64,000 bases of DNA, taken from positions 4,766,136 through 4,830,135 of the forward strand of contig OX422183.1 of assembly GCA_949130485.1 (NCBI GenBank), in the 5' to 3' direction. Both the position numbers and the translations under genes were made by a program. The notes beneath the pieces were generated by a model. The model saw only the letters and a program-made list of their open reading frames with translations, was not told where the DNA came from and ran no database searches. Shown piece by piece: positions 23,534 to 35,866 of the stretch. How positions within the stretch are numbered: the first letter of the stretch is position 1; the number at the start of each line of letters is the position of its first letter. Origin of the DNA: Agelas oroides. Its lineage: Eukaryota; Porifera; Demospongiae; Agelasida; Agelasidae.

Positions 23534-26500
23534 GTAAGTATTGCTAAACCTGCTGTAAAAAAGCTGCATGTGATTTGCAATACAGAGCCATGATAATAGT
23601 GGATCAAAAAACAAACACACACGCCACTAACAACTCCAGGACTTGATCATCCCAGCACAAAATGCAGAAACCCTCTTGTAAGGGTTACCTAAAATAGAGA
23701 AACAAAGCAACGTCAGTATCACACAACTACTGAATAACCCTGATATCACCTGCCAACCAACATTTACATCAACTCAGACCAGCCGTAACTGCCCATACCC
23801 CCGCCCCTCCCACTTCTCTCCCCCTTTCTTTACTCTCACACTCCCCTTTCTATTCCTTCCTCCTCCCCTTCCTCTCTCCCTCCTCCCCTTCCTCTCTCCC
23901 TCCTCCCTTCCCCCTTCTCTTTTACCCTCTTCCCAGGGATAGGTTATTGACTCTATTTCCAGAAACCTACCACTGTAGCTATGTGACGCCCACACATTAT
24001 CATATCAAGAAAACAACAGAAAAAAGTTGAAATAACATCACAATGCCTTTACACCATCCCTGCATCTTGTGCCATTTCACCAACTATGCACCATCCTATT
24101 TTCATATGGTAAACTCCACCACACTCAACAATCTAACAACATAGCTCAGCTTTTATGACTCAGTACTGCTCACTCCAGAGCCTTTCACAAACCATATCTG
24201 CCATGCTCAGCAGCAATAACATTCACAGCAAAGCCCACTCTCTATGCACATTGCATTGTTGACAAAATATCACAAGATGTAGGGATGGTGTTGTGCTGTC
24301 ATTCCCATCTTGTTTCGTTTCCCCTAGGTTATCCCTGCATGTGCTTGTTTTCATTAGGTGTAATTATGTTACATAGATCCTACGTCTTGTATTTTATGGT
24401 GTGTACACAGGATCAGGTGGACGAAGACCAGTAACAGCTCGACAACAGAGTAAGAAGTTAGACATAACTACACATGGCAAACCAGTGCAAAATGAAGCTG
24501 TAATTCAACATCCAAGTGATATTCCAATGTTTCGCATGTTAGCACAAAATCGTGGTGAGCATCAGCCCAAACTGCAACTAAAAACAAACGTTATGAGAAT
24601 GTATCCTAACCCTCTCTCACTACCAAAGTCTACCAGAAAGTTTTATCCAATGAACTCTCAGAAACATGGTGTTGCCCTCATCATCAACAACAAGAAGCTT
24701 TCTGAAGATAGCACCTATGAGATGGCAGATTGTGATGAACTAAACCTCGCTGAAACGCTAAAGTTTCTGGGGTACCATGTTCTAAAAAGGCAGACATGTA
24801 ACCATGATGTAATGGTGAATATCTTTGAACAGATTGACAGATTAGATCCAGTCATGAAATCAGGTGGTATCGATTCCTTTATCTGCTGCATCCTCTCACG
24901 TGGTGATGAAGAGATGGTGTATGGGGCAGACAACAAGCCAATGGAATTGAGAAGGATACAGGAAATGGTTAGAAATTGCAAACTCTTCAAGAAGTTGCCA
25001 AAACTGTTTTTTATCCAAGCATACTTGGGAAAACAGTTAGATCCAACAAAATATCTTTCTCCATCAAGACACAGTGATTTCTATTTCAGCTGTGCTGTTA
25101 CCTCAAGTGAGCAGCCTTTTCGTGATCCTAAAAAGGGGTCATCTTATATCACAGAGCTGTGTAAGGCTCTTTGCACACACAGCACAGACATGGTCTTGAG
25201 TGACATTCTAAAAAATGTGGGCACCATTTTGAAAGCTAAACTTAGCAGTCACAATCAACTGCTGAAAGAAGATAACCAACTGAAGAAAGCAGTATACTTT
25301 TTTCATGGTAAGGCTTATATTTTATTTGTGAAAACTGCTAATGAATAATGTCTGTACCTACACTACGCCTATGAGTAATGCATTTTTAGTGGCTCCTCGA
25401 ATAAGGTGGTAGGCTTATTTTCAAATGTATTCACTCAAAAGTACATTCGCCCTTGGGCATCAGCCTACATACCGTATGCATAAATTTTCTAGTCATTATA
25501 GCTGTACATATGCAACAACTCTGCAATGCGAGATTTATGTATATAGCCTACTGTAGCTGCTAGGCATGTATCTATGTTAAGTATGGTTTTTGATTTTGGA
25601 ATCAAATTATGTAGACCCCAAGCTACGTATGTGGTCTCTTTTATTCTTCAGGTGCTGATGCATCATCTCTCAGTAGTATAGGACATCACCTCAGTGGCAA
25701 GGAGCTTCTTGCCCTTCCAGATATACTGCAGGAGCATGTGATAGACAGTTTGAAAAAGATTGGGTTGGATCTAAAGGCAATTGGAGATACACAAACAACT
25801 ATTGAAGAAGTGCAGAGTCTGCTACATTCATTAGAGCAACATGAAGTTGCATCCAGTCTGAGGCAACGCCTTGACTCAGGTAAGCATTTAACTCTTTAAC
25901 CGAGTGTACTTGTCATGCAAATTTGGCTGCATGTTATCAGTTGGCACAATCTGTTTCAAAGATATGTTTTCCTAGCAAAATGGGCAGGATATAGGGGGAA
26001 GTGGGCAGGCATAGTCACAAAGTAGTGTGCACTTGGTGGGTGTCTTGGCTGGGATAGAAAGGCCTTGGTTGACACTGGCCTGCCCATTTCCTTTTTAGCA
26101 CAAAATGGCACAGAAACCACTCCTGCGCATATTCAATTTTATATCATCCCTACCTTTGTTTGCATTCTTTTTTGGCATGCCATCCTTACAAATTTTAACA
26201 TTTCTAATGACCTTGTTACTGTACCGAGCCACACCCCAAGATGCTAAGAAGAGGTTAGTGCTGCAGGTTCACCTTGGCTTGAACACTTGAGTTCAGTGTT
26301 TCATAGGTAAAAGCTTTGTTCGTAGGCTTTAGTTCACTGCTACTTAGCCAAATAGCACGAGAGCGATCGTCCAAATTAACTTAGTTCATAAGGCTTCTCA
26401 AGGGAGACAGCAGTTTATCAATCATGAATGGAAATGCTCGCCTTCAACAGTTTTATACCAGCAAGATACATGTGTATTACCGTAATTCGCTCTTTCCTCT

Positions 26501-29500
26501 TTGTAAAAACAAAGAAAACGTACAAATTTAACAACGAAAATTTTTCCGCGTTGGTTGGCTCCCTGCTACACACAAGCACTTACCCAATTGCTGTTGCCCA
26601 TAAATCCTTGTATACGTGGTAGCATCTAACACAACAAGCCATCTCTTATCTATCTATCTATCTATCTATCTATCTCTTTGGCACGCAGTGCGATCTCCTT
26701 AGTTAATGCCCACCACACGCGACTTGTAAATTATTTTCGTTCAATTTGGTCTGTGCGAAAATTATTTTACGTGAATATTTTTTGGACAAAAAATTTACTA
26801 GACGAAAGAAAGCAAATTGCGGTATTAGTCCAAAATACAGTAGTGCACTCAATACACAATAATGATTTCATACGTAGTATATTGAACGCATGATGTCATG
26901 TAAGCATGAAAATCCCTTCTGGTGCTGCTGTGAGGGGTGAGGGTAGTGTAGCTGGTGAAGGGAAGCTTGTTGGTGTACCAAAGTTTCATTCCTGGGGTAC
27001 GTGCACGATGCCATAATGAATATCCAGTCAGATTGGTTGTCCAACGCTTCCTCTGGCCAATGGGATGGTGCAGTTTTCCCAGGAATGAAATTTTAGTACA
27101 CCAACAAGCTTCTCTTCACTAGCCACACAACCCTCACTCCTAACAGCTGCACCAGAAGGGATTTCAACGCTTATGTGACGTCACGCATTCAATATAAAAT
27201 TATTGCTACGTGTAATGAGAATGTTTCAGGCTAATAATACGCATGTAACGCATGGATATAAAGCAGGTGAAGGCATGCCTTGCTGTTCACGATTGATAAA
27301 CTGATGTCTGCTTGAAGGTAAAGTTTGTTTTATGAAGCCACAAAACTCTGAACTCTATGGCCTTCTACGTACTTCACGTAAATTTGCAGCACAAAACTCT
27401 AACTAAAGTCTTGTAGCTAAGTAGCAGTGAACTTTGTTTTGCTAAAGCCTACTAACAAAGCATTTACCTACGTAGCACTGAACTATTAAAGTGTTTGAGC
27501 CAAGGTAAACCTTCGGCACTAACCTCTTACAAGCACCTTGGGGTGTGGTTAGGCTCGTTACATTGCATGAATCTTATAATGTGCATCTTGGGGTGTAATT
27601 TTGGATGTTAATCTCAAACCTAAACCTAGGAAGATATCTTTCAACTGTAACCACAGCCCCAGAACTTGACACTTTAGTGGTGGTTCCAAGCATGTAACAA
27701 TTTTGTGTAACATTGCCATCTGACGACTGCTCACTTATTGCTACATTTGAATGGAAAGGGGCCGTGCCAGCTGTCAACTTACGATTTCGTGTGTGCACTA
27801 GTCTCACTCCCAGACCAATGACCATGGTCTTTGGTCTGGGATTGCGACTACACGTGTTTCCATGTGTACAAAATAGAAGATTGAGTCCTACACAACCAAC
27901 AGTAGCTGGGCAGTGCTGTGAGCAGTTTTATTGACGAGGGTCAATTTGAAGCTATGAAGACGCTGAGTGGTCATAGAGCTCCGCACTGTGATTAGCATTA
28001 CATTTTTTTTTGGCTAAAATCACGGTGAATACTTGAACTGTTTTCGAAATGTTGAGAAGTCAAAATATAATTACGTTTTGTTGTCTTGGTTCACCGCAAC
28101 AAATGTTCTGCTTCATATCAATTGTTACATTTTCCTTTTCTACCACAGCTCTAGAAAACCAGTCACATTATGCAGCCTATCAACAGGCATTAAAGGAAGG
28201 AGTTGCGATATCATTGAAGTATCTTAAAGTCCTTTTTTTTGGTCCTCCACGAACAGGGAAAACATCTATGAGACGTCGCCTGGTTGGAGAGATTCAGAAC
28301 CTTTCAAATGAACCTGTTCAAGCAAGCACTGGCACAGCAGAAGTCTATGATGTCATTGTCAAGCTAGTTGAAGACAAGATTACCACTTCAACAACTGTAG
28401 TCACGAAGTCCAAGTGGTCAACTGTACAAGCTGTGCTTGGCAAAGAAAAGTGCCCTCATGAGACAGACGTGGATGAAGAATTGCGGATTCTCTACCAGAT
28501 TATTAATGGAGTTGTTCTTACCACTAAAAAAAGATCTCCCGTTCCTGATCCAGTTGATGAGAAAGAAACCCAGGATAAAGCTGCCAAACAGCAACGTCCA
28601 GCTAGAGTGAAAAAAGATAGTATTTTAAGTCCTATCCTTAGGCTAGTTAAATCTTCCAAAGCAGTTAAAATTAATCCCAAACCCTCTGTTCTTCCGGAAG
28701 ACTCATCAGTTGAAGAGCCAGGGTATGGACTAAGTGCCAAAGAATTTGAAGAAATTGAAAAGGCTTTTGCAGCTTTCAGAAAGGTACTGCATGAACCTGG
28801 ACAGGGAGAACTTAAATTATTGCTGGATGGAACTATACTTATGAACATGGTTGACACAGGTGGTCAGCCAGCATTCCTTGAGATGCTTCCAGCCTTGACA
28901 GTTGGCCCAGCACTCTATCTCATCTTCTTCAGGCTCAACCAAAACCTAAAACAGAGATACCAGATACAGTATGTCAGTGAAGACAATGAAAATGTACAAT
29001 TAGATGATTCTTCATACACTGTTGAAGAAGTCATCTTTCAAGCCCTATCAAGCATAGCGTGCTTCAGCTGCACTGCACCCAAGAAAGCCAACATACCTAA
29101 TCCATCTCACGCTGCTATGCTTATGGGTACACACAAGGATCTGCTTGGAAGTGATCCAGAAACTGAAATTAAAGCTAAAGATGGTGAACTTCGAGAAAAC
29201 TTAAGAGATATTCTGGAAACTGAAAGTTTCCTGCGTTATTCATCTCATGATCAACTCATATTTGCAATTGATAACATGACAGGAGATGAAGGAGAGCTGA
29301 CAGAAGTTCGCCAACGCCTAGAGGATATAATCAAGCAGGAGTTTGACGAATTCCACATTCCAGCTTCTTGGCTTATGTTCAACATCTTCCTTCGTAAGAT
29401 GGGTAACCGCACCTTGAGTTTGTTCCAATGTCGCGAGATTGGAGATAGACTGGAAGTAAAAAATACAGATGAAGTACTGTGGTTCCTCCACCACTGTGTT

Positions 29501-32500
29501 GGAACCCTGATGCACTTTCCTGATGTAGAGGAGATCAAGGACGTTGTGATCTGTGATCCTCAAATTGTCTTTGACAGTGTTACAGATATGATTTTGAATA
29601 GCTTCAAGCTTAAGCGGGTAAACAAGACAGCTTGTGACAAGTTTAAAGAAACTGGCCAGTTCTGCTTTAAGGACATTCAGAAGATTGCAAAGAACTCAAA
29701 AAGTGACATCCTCCCCCTGCCGAAACTTATCAAGCTCCTTGAATACCTTAACATCATTGCACCTATCAAACCTGAAGGCCCTTCATGTTCTGGTTTCTCA
29801 ACTACTAGTGGCCTACCACTCATCCCTAGAATTAGCCTACAATCAGATGCCTACCAAGAGCTAATGTACTTCATGCCTGCTGTACTCAAACATGCCAAAG
29901 AAGAAGAGCTACACATGGAACTAAAACCCACAGCTCTAGTCCCCCTCATGACTCACTTTAAGTGTGGCTTCGTACCTGTTGGTGTGTTCTGTGCCATGAT
30001 AGCCAGTCTTGTTGGTCAAAAGGATACCCTTGGCTGGATTCTTCAGGAACCATGTAAACATCAAAGTGGTCCTATTTTGCGCAAGAACAAAGCCACATTT
30101 CGAGTAAATGGTACCTATGATGTCACCCTGATTTCAAAGCCTAAATGGTATGAAATGCACATTGCTTGCATCTCAACTGCAGACAGGGCTGCATTGGTAG
30201 GGATCTGCAGCCATGTTGTAGAAACTGTCTGTGACACTCTTGACCAAGTAATCTCAAAGATGAGGTACAAACAGTATCTTATATCTTCTCCTTCTGATCA
30301 AACACTCTATGAGCTAGGTTTCAAATGCCCAAAACATCCAAATGATAATCACCTGGTCATTAATCGACCAATGAGTGGAGTACAAGCTCCATCACATTCT
30401 GCCAAGTTTCTCTGGTTAAACTACCTACAAAAAAAGTCAATAATGATTTGTCCTCTTGAAGGAGGGAAGGCCATTGATTTCACAGAGGCAAGCTTGCCTC
30501 AGTCTTTTGCTCAACAGAGTCTTGTCTGGTTTGGAAAAGTAAGTCAGTTGTGATATATTTGGCCAGTTATGATACTGTAATTTTGTGTGTGCGTGTTAAA
30601 ACAATCTGCTACAAATTGACATTGTCAATATTTGTGAGAAGTAGTCCAACCCTTATAGCCACGTAAGTACTTATGCAAGAAGTCCAAACTTCACGAAAAG
30701 TTGTGCACAATGCTGGCTTTGCAGGGTGAGAGCTGTCGGTGTGTCTAACTTTGTGCAGATGCGGACTCCAGATAGAACGCATAGATAAAAATTGCATAAA
30801 CAAGTTGTAAGGCCGGATTTTACATCATTTTCTCAATCACATACAACTTTAGCACTACCATACTTGTTTATGCACTTGTCTTACTATACTATTGCAGGCT
30901 CCAAAAATCTCTCCTGTGCTACCTGACTCACTACTTGGTAAGTACACCTGCCACTGCATGCTCATAGTCAATATTAATCACACTGTATTTTGTTGCAGAT
31001 GATCCTCAGTTGCCAAAGATAACGATTTCTCACCTACAACTGATCAGATATTGTCATCATGCCAGTAACAAGCAGGCTTTAAGGCTACTTCAGTGTCTTG
31101 CCCCAAAGTGGAGAAAAGTGGGGGAGATTCTAGGCCTTAATAGAGCTGTGATTCAAGCTATTGAAAATCCTGGATCAGGAAGGGATCCTGAGGATTGCAT
31201 TCGTCAAGTGTTTGTGAAGTGGCTTGACAATGCCCCCCAATTGCCCAATTATTGCCAGTACCCCTTGACTTGGAGGGGGCTTCACAACCTTCTGCTAGAT
31301 TCAGATAATGGTGAAGCAGCTGTTGAGCTAAAGATTGCTCTTTCAAGTCAGTTCAGCACTGTGCGAGGCACTTATGAAGCTACAAGTAAGTGTAAGTGAA
31401 TGACACATGAAGCTTGAATGTGTTTGATAGCAGCCATAAAAAGTTGCCTTTCTGCATATTTGTGGATGTATTACTAATCTATAGTGTTTGCTCACAGATA
31501 CAGCTGCTGGGTGCACTGATCAACTTCATTCTACTGTGGCAGAAGGCATTTCTCACTTGAAACTGTCTGATGCATTGCAGGCTACAGAAAAAAGCCCACA
31601 AAATGGTAATAATGAACTTCTCTACTTTGTTGAGTGCCTATTATTGATCTGTCACTTATTATCTATGCAGCTACTCAGTCACAAGGACAAACCAGCCAAC
31701 CTCATTCCACTACTATTACTGAAGGTGCAACCACTCCTGAAATGCCACCAATTTTCAAGCGAAAAAGTAAAGTAAAATGTTACTAATCATGCAAAGTGTT
31801 TATTATAACGTGCTGTCTCTAGGGTGCATGCTTTTGGAGTTCCATAAAAGTGCACTGTGGTTTGTATGGTTTCTGTGTTAGCTCTACCTATGATCTTAAC
31901 ATGCATAATTTCTTGCTGATTATACAAAGACTAATGCTTTCTTCCTAGGCACATCTACTATTACTATAACCAGCCAACCTCACCATCTGTCATTTATTAT
32001 CTACATAGCTACTCCATCACAAAGGCAAACCAGCTCCACTACTATTACTGGAGGTGATACCACTCATGAAATGCCACCAATTTTCAACCAAAAAAGTAAA
32101 GTGAAATGTTACTAATCATGCAAAGATTAAGTGCTTATTTTAATGTGAGTGCTGCCCCTTTTTGTATAACTAACATCACAGGTAAAGCTAACACATAAAT
32201 GATATAAACTACAGTTCACTTTCTATGGAACTCATGCACTATATGGGCTCTATGCATCATAGGAACCGTATGGTGCATGAGTTCCATGAGTTCCGTGGAA
32301 AGCAGTTTATATGGTTTATATGTTAGCTCTACCTGTGATCTTAACATGCATGATTTCTTGCCCACTATACAAAGACTAATGCTTTCTTCTTAGGCACATC
32401 TACTGATGTGACTTCCCAGACGACTGTATTACATGAACAAACTGACTGGCCTTGTGCTACCAGTACTGCAGAGGTTCAAGAACTCCAACCCTCTGAAACT

Positions 32501-33221
32501 CAACCCTCGGAAACAGTTCCTGTTGTGGCAAGAAAACAAAGTAAATACTGGAATTAGGTTGAGGGTATACAGAACAGCATATGATAGAACATTTCTTGAT
32601 TTTATGCAGTTGGAAACATTCACCCAGAATTCCATCAGTCCATGTCATTTGGCGGGTTCACTGACTTGCTGAAACAAAGAGGAGTTATGGAAAAAGATAT
32701 TGACTTGTTAACAAGTAAGTGACATGCATGTGTAATTATTATGGCTTAAGTGTAGAAGTAGCAACTGTTACAGTGATATTTCACAGTCCATGGATTATTC
32801 CTCTTCACGCATTTTCACTTGCATGTCAGCTGTCAAAATGCAGTATCTCAAAACTTCAGCAAGGGGGGAGTTTAGTACATTCAGTGTTGTTTATTGTACT
32901 TATTAGTATCGGTACTTTTAGTTAACTACCAATTTTGGGTGACTTCAATGGTATAAGACAGCATTAATAAAAAAAGCACTATAATTATGACAATTGTGCA
33001 ACTATGCATCACAGCTGTTTGAGCAAACAGGTATTTTCATGCTTCACAGAGAAGAGAGTGTATGTTAAGCTGGATGTTCTATATCTTGCTGTCTCTCTGT
33101 TGCAGGGGAGTCAATCAATGCTAAAGCATTTTGTATGTTGGGAGAGGAAGAACTTATGGAACTTGGTGTGTCCTTTGGAGGAAGGATGATTCTCAGAAAG
33201 TTGATGAAAGAGTTGAAATGA
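23512..33221 (+). CDS. Pseudocaspase / Roc-COR GTPase / Death / SAM fusion protein
   Basis: Exons: 23512..23533 (tentative first coding exon, in-frame stop upstream at 23491), 24411..25307, 25652..25879, 28149..30538, 30898..30937, 30999..31385, 31498..31605, 31671..31766, 31949..32095, 32394..32540, 32610..32714, 33106..33221; all phases agree, 1560 residues. Domains: caspase-like fold about 90-305 (GVALIINNKK, DSFICCILSRG, KLFFIQAYLG, KKGSSYITELC); P-loop GPPRTGKT at 414-421, DTGGQ at 618, THKD at 710-713, then a COR-like region (ICDPQIVFDSV); Death domain about 1193-1300; Ser/Thr-rich linker; SAM about 1500-1560. The catalytic His is Arg171 and the catalytic Cys is Tyr212, so protease activity is not expected. 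Roc-COR proteins are dimeric GTP-dependent switches; Death and SAM bind partners. Likely a signalling scaffold; exact role unknown. Confidence 0.85.
23765..23940 (-). repeat. Polypyrimidine/polypurine tract
   Basis: C/T-rich on plus with a partly tandem CTCCTCCCCTTCCTCTCTCC unit. The Arg/Gly/Glu-rich minus frame over it is an artefact. Confidence 0.85.
26230..27550. repeat. R1 inverted pair in the pseudocaspase gene intron
   Basis: Plus copy from ACACCCCAAGATGCTAAGAA (26231) to about 27060, then a reversed copy to AGCACCTTGGGGTGTGG (27534-27550). The centre (ATTCCTGGGG ... CCCAGGAATG) is palindromic. A (TATC)n run sits at 26647-26676. The intron (25880-28148) could form a long hairpin. Confidence 0.7.
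27574..27825 (-). other. Open minus frame of unknown nature
   Basis: An 83-codon frame with mixed, protein-like composition (VIGLGVRLVHTRN, CYMLGTTTKVSSSGAVVTVE) antisense inside an intron. No family recognised; may be a relic exon or chance. Confidence 0.2.
31645..32110 (+). repeat. Tandem duplication of a linker exon with its intron edges
   Basis: The exon 31671-31766 (CAACCACTCCTGAAATGCCA) and its flanks (TTATTATCTATGCAG; GTTACTAATCATGCAAAG) recur at 31985-32120 (TTATTATCTACATAG; same 3' flank). Both copies are phase 1-1, so the duplication keeps the frame and lengthens the Ser/Thr/Pro linker between Death and SAM. A further start block GGCACATCTACT occurs at 31948 and 32393. Confidence 0.8.
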
Positions 33222-34122
33222 TATGTGATACTGTTTGTGTTTGTACATTATGCGGTTGTGTTTGATGTTGTATTAGGAAGACATTTACATATACTGGTAG
33301 TATAGTGTTAGAGTTAAGAGTTATAGTTTCTCTCATTTGTGATCATAGCTTCTGTAGTGTTTGGGTTAGCAAGTTAGGGATGTTGTGTAATTTTTTCTTT
33401 TTATTTAGTTTCTGTAGCTGTGTTGACAAGTACCTTAGCTATTTGTGCTTCAGTGCTAGACTCTACCGTACCCTTTGAGATCATACGTATCACTCACTAT
33501 GGTATGACTTGTTTTAGCAATTATATAATATGAGGTCGGTATTACTCTCAAATATGATAGCTCAATCAGATTGCAGAATACTTATCGTGATGAAAGCAAT
33601 GGTATTTTGAATTAGCCAATTTAAAAAAACTTGTCTCACTTGCCATTTGTTTTTGGCAGACTTTGCAGCCTTTTCGGGTTATTTTAAACTTCTTCACAAT
33701 GCTGAATTTGGTCACCTGCACATAGTCAAGTGATGAACAAGGCTGCAATACTGACAAGGTATTAACCTGTCCACTAAAAAGATAGTGTTCTTGAAGTGAA
33801 CTGGTTTGAGGTTTAAAACATTAAGTTGCCACCCACTGTCGTAGATTATCATCTGAGGTGGCGTGATAGTTCATGTCATCCAAAAATGGACAACTAGAAT
33901 CATCCAAAATTGGATGATTGTTTATGCAATCCAAAAATGGATGACCAGAATCATATCCAAAATTGGTTGATTATTGTTTGTTCTCGAGCATTCTGTATAG
34001 AAACTAAAATCATCCAAAAATGGATGGTTGTCGCATATATATCATTAAAAAGTATCCAAATATGCATGATTCCAGACGGTTTATGATCATCCATTTTTGG
34101 AACCAGACCATACCTGCTCTTT
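33222..34122. other. Intergenic; cluster of CATCC/GGATG palindromes at 33876-34097
   Basis: About six copies of ATCCAAAAATGGAT-type palindromes (for example 33876, 33900, 33930, 33956, 34010, 34088) spaced 25-60 bp apart. No gene apart from the ankyrin relic. Confidence 0.6.
33689..33757 (+). pseudogene. Relic of one ankyrin repeat
   Basis: CTTCACAATGCTGAATTTGG, TCACCTGCACATAGTCAAG and TGATGAACAAGGCTGCAAT match a type I repeat of genes A and B, with eight bases missing between the second and third blocks, which breaks the frame. No other ankyrin unit lies nearby. Confidence 0.75.
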
Positions 34123-34123
34123 G

Positions 34124-34222
34124 TAGCCTTGTTCCCAGGCCTCCCTGTTTTTGTTCTTCGGTTTGTGTTCAGTATAGCAAGCTGAAGAGCAAAAAAATGA
34201 GGGAGGCGTGGGAACAAGGCTA
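34124..34222 (+). mobile_element. TAGCCT fold-back element, 99 bp
   Basis: Left arm TAGCCTTGTTCCCAGGCCTC, right arm GAGGCGTGGGAACAAGGCTA. Flanking 9-mers TGCTCTTTG and CACTCTGTG agree at six positions, an eroded duplication. Confidence 0.65.
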
Positions 34223-34286
34223 CACTCTGTGAGTTCATATAATATGCACTAGCTTGTTACCGTAGAAATGAAAGACGTACACTGAA

Positions 34287-35506
34287 GTACCAAACCCTCG
34301 GCGCAGCAGTGCATGTGATTGTACTTGTGTGTTAACTAGAATCGATCACTGTCTCGTGAACAATAGTATCATGACGTTTGCTCTCGAGTTGATATGGCAC
34401 GCTTTTTGATATTAATTCATTCCTAACTGTCTGTCCTCGAATCTGTTCTGACAGCTAGGCACTTGGGCCTAATGTGCAGTACATTGCGGTTATTTGACAT
34501 CATGCAACCTACATTAACACAGCTATGCAATATGACATTGCATTGTGGTCATTACATCTATACTATATTTAGAGCAGCAATACATCATTGTTACTATTTA
34601 TACACACGACACAGCACAGTGACTAAGTTATGACTTAGCAATAATAACTCTCTCATGCTTTGTGCATTCTATCTCGCTCTTTCCTCTGCACAGTTTGCTC
34701 AAAGGTTTCAGAGTCTCTCATGCTTGCCATGCGCATTCTGTTTTGTTCCTGCCTATACAGATTTCCATTAATAGCAGAACGTTAGCATCCGTAAGCTATA
34801 CAGTGATTTATACGGTTAGGGTGGGGTTAGGGTTGGGTTAGGGCTGGTACGTATAGCATACGGATGCTAACATTCTGTCGTTAACGGCTTGTCCTATACA
34901 AAGTTCGCTCACGAGTTTCTGACGCTCTTTCACAGGCCTTGTGCAACTTATCTTTAGCTTTCCTAGCTGATTTCACACTATCTGATTCTACTGATCTCAT
35001 ACGTTTCATAGCTTTCTCTCGCAAATTACACTCTGCTTTTCGTTTGGATCGAAAGACATGATCACAGCGTTCACATGTCTTCCGTCTTACAGGTACAGCA
35101 GCTTTACATTGCGGGCATACCTTTGTTGGAGGCATACTTACTGCCAATGGCCAATAATCGAACTCGCAAAGAACGTCTCTCCCAAGAACAAAATCGCCGC
35201 TAGCCACGTGGTCCAGATTCATATGCAAGCGCGTTTTCCGCGGAGTAAAAAATGGCCGACTTATCATGTAGCCGTACCAACAGGAAACACTCTAGCTTCG
35301 CAACGAAGCATTTTCAGAGAAAATCGCTTAAAATTTTCGACCTTCATCCGCCGCTGAGAAGGTTAGTATCGTTTGTGGCACGAATAATCACGTATAAAGT
35401 GAGATGTTGAGTAACAGACATACAGACAGACAGACAGACAGACAGACACACAGGACCAAGTACCGTAACCCTCGCTGCGCATGTGCGCCGAGGGTTAACA
35501 AATGGT
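34287..35506. mobile_element. Transposon-like block with CCCTCGGCGCA ends and a zinc-ribbon frame
   Basis: Left end AACCCTCGGCGCAGCAGTGC, right end GCATGTGCGCCGAGGGTTA. The minus frame 34881-35267 (128 codons) encodes KVCPQCKAAVPVRRKTCERC (two CxxC pairs, zinc-ribbon-like) and a basic, coiled-coil-like tail. A (GACA)n run is at 35419-35448. The minus frame has an ATG and no visible catalytic domain; it may be the leftover N-terminal part of a transposon protein. Confidence 0.45.
34767..34892. mobile_element. Nested fold-back element with telomere-like core
   Basis: Arms TTAATAGCAGAACGTTAGCA and TGCTAACATTCTGTCGTTAA; also CATCCGTAAGCTATAC against GTATAGCATACGGATG. The loop holds GGTTAGGGTGGGGTTAGGG, telomere-like (TTAGGG)n. 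Confidence 0.7.
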
Positions 35507-35866
35507 AAATGATGAGACTATTACAGGATAAAAGCATTAAATGACCAAGAGTTGAATCTTAATTTGAAAAGTGGGATCACTTCCATGAGAGTTTCTGTTG
35601 GAATATACCTTGAACCAAGGATTTCAGTTCCAGATTTTGTCTCGCAGCTTTTCTCCGTTGAGATTACAATGTAGATGGGACTCATATGTAGCTAGAAGTG
35701 TCAAATATTCATGTATATATCTATGCAGCCTGCATGAGTCCCATCCTTAAAAGTTCTGCACTACAGCGCTTCAAGTGTGGTAACACAATCGAAATACAGA
35801 TAGGCTATATACTGTGATTAACAGGTAGATTAGTACAAAGGAGAGTAGCTATACATAGATGATGGC

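Noticed and set aside
24899-25024. RNA editing that would restore the caspase active site
   Set aside because: A-to-I editing could turn TAC into TGC, but the His codon would need G-to-A, which that editing cannot do.
33850-34100. CRISPR-like spaced repeats
   Set aside because: Repeats are short palindromes at irregular spacing in an animal genome; no array or cas genes.
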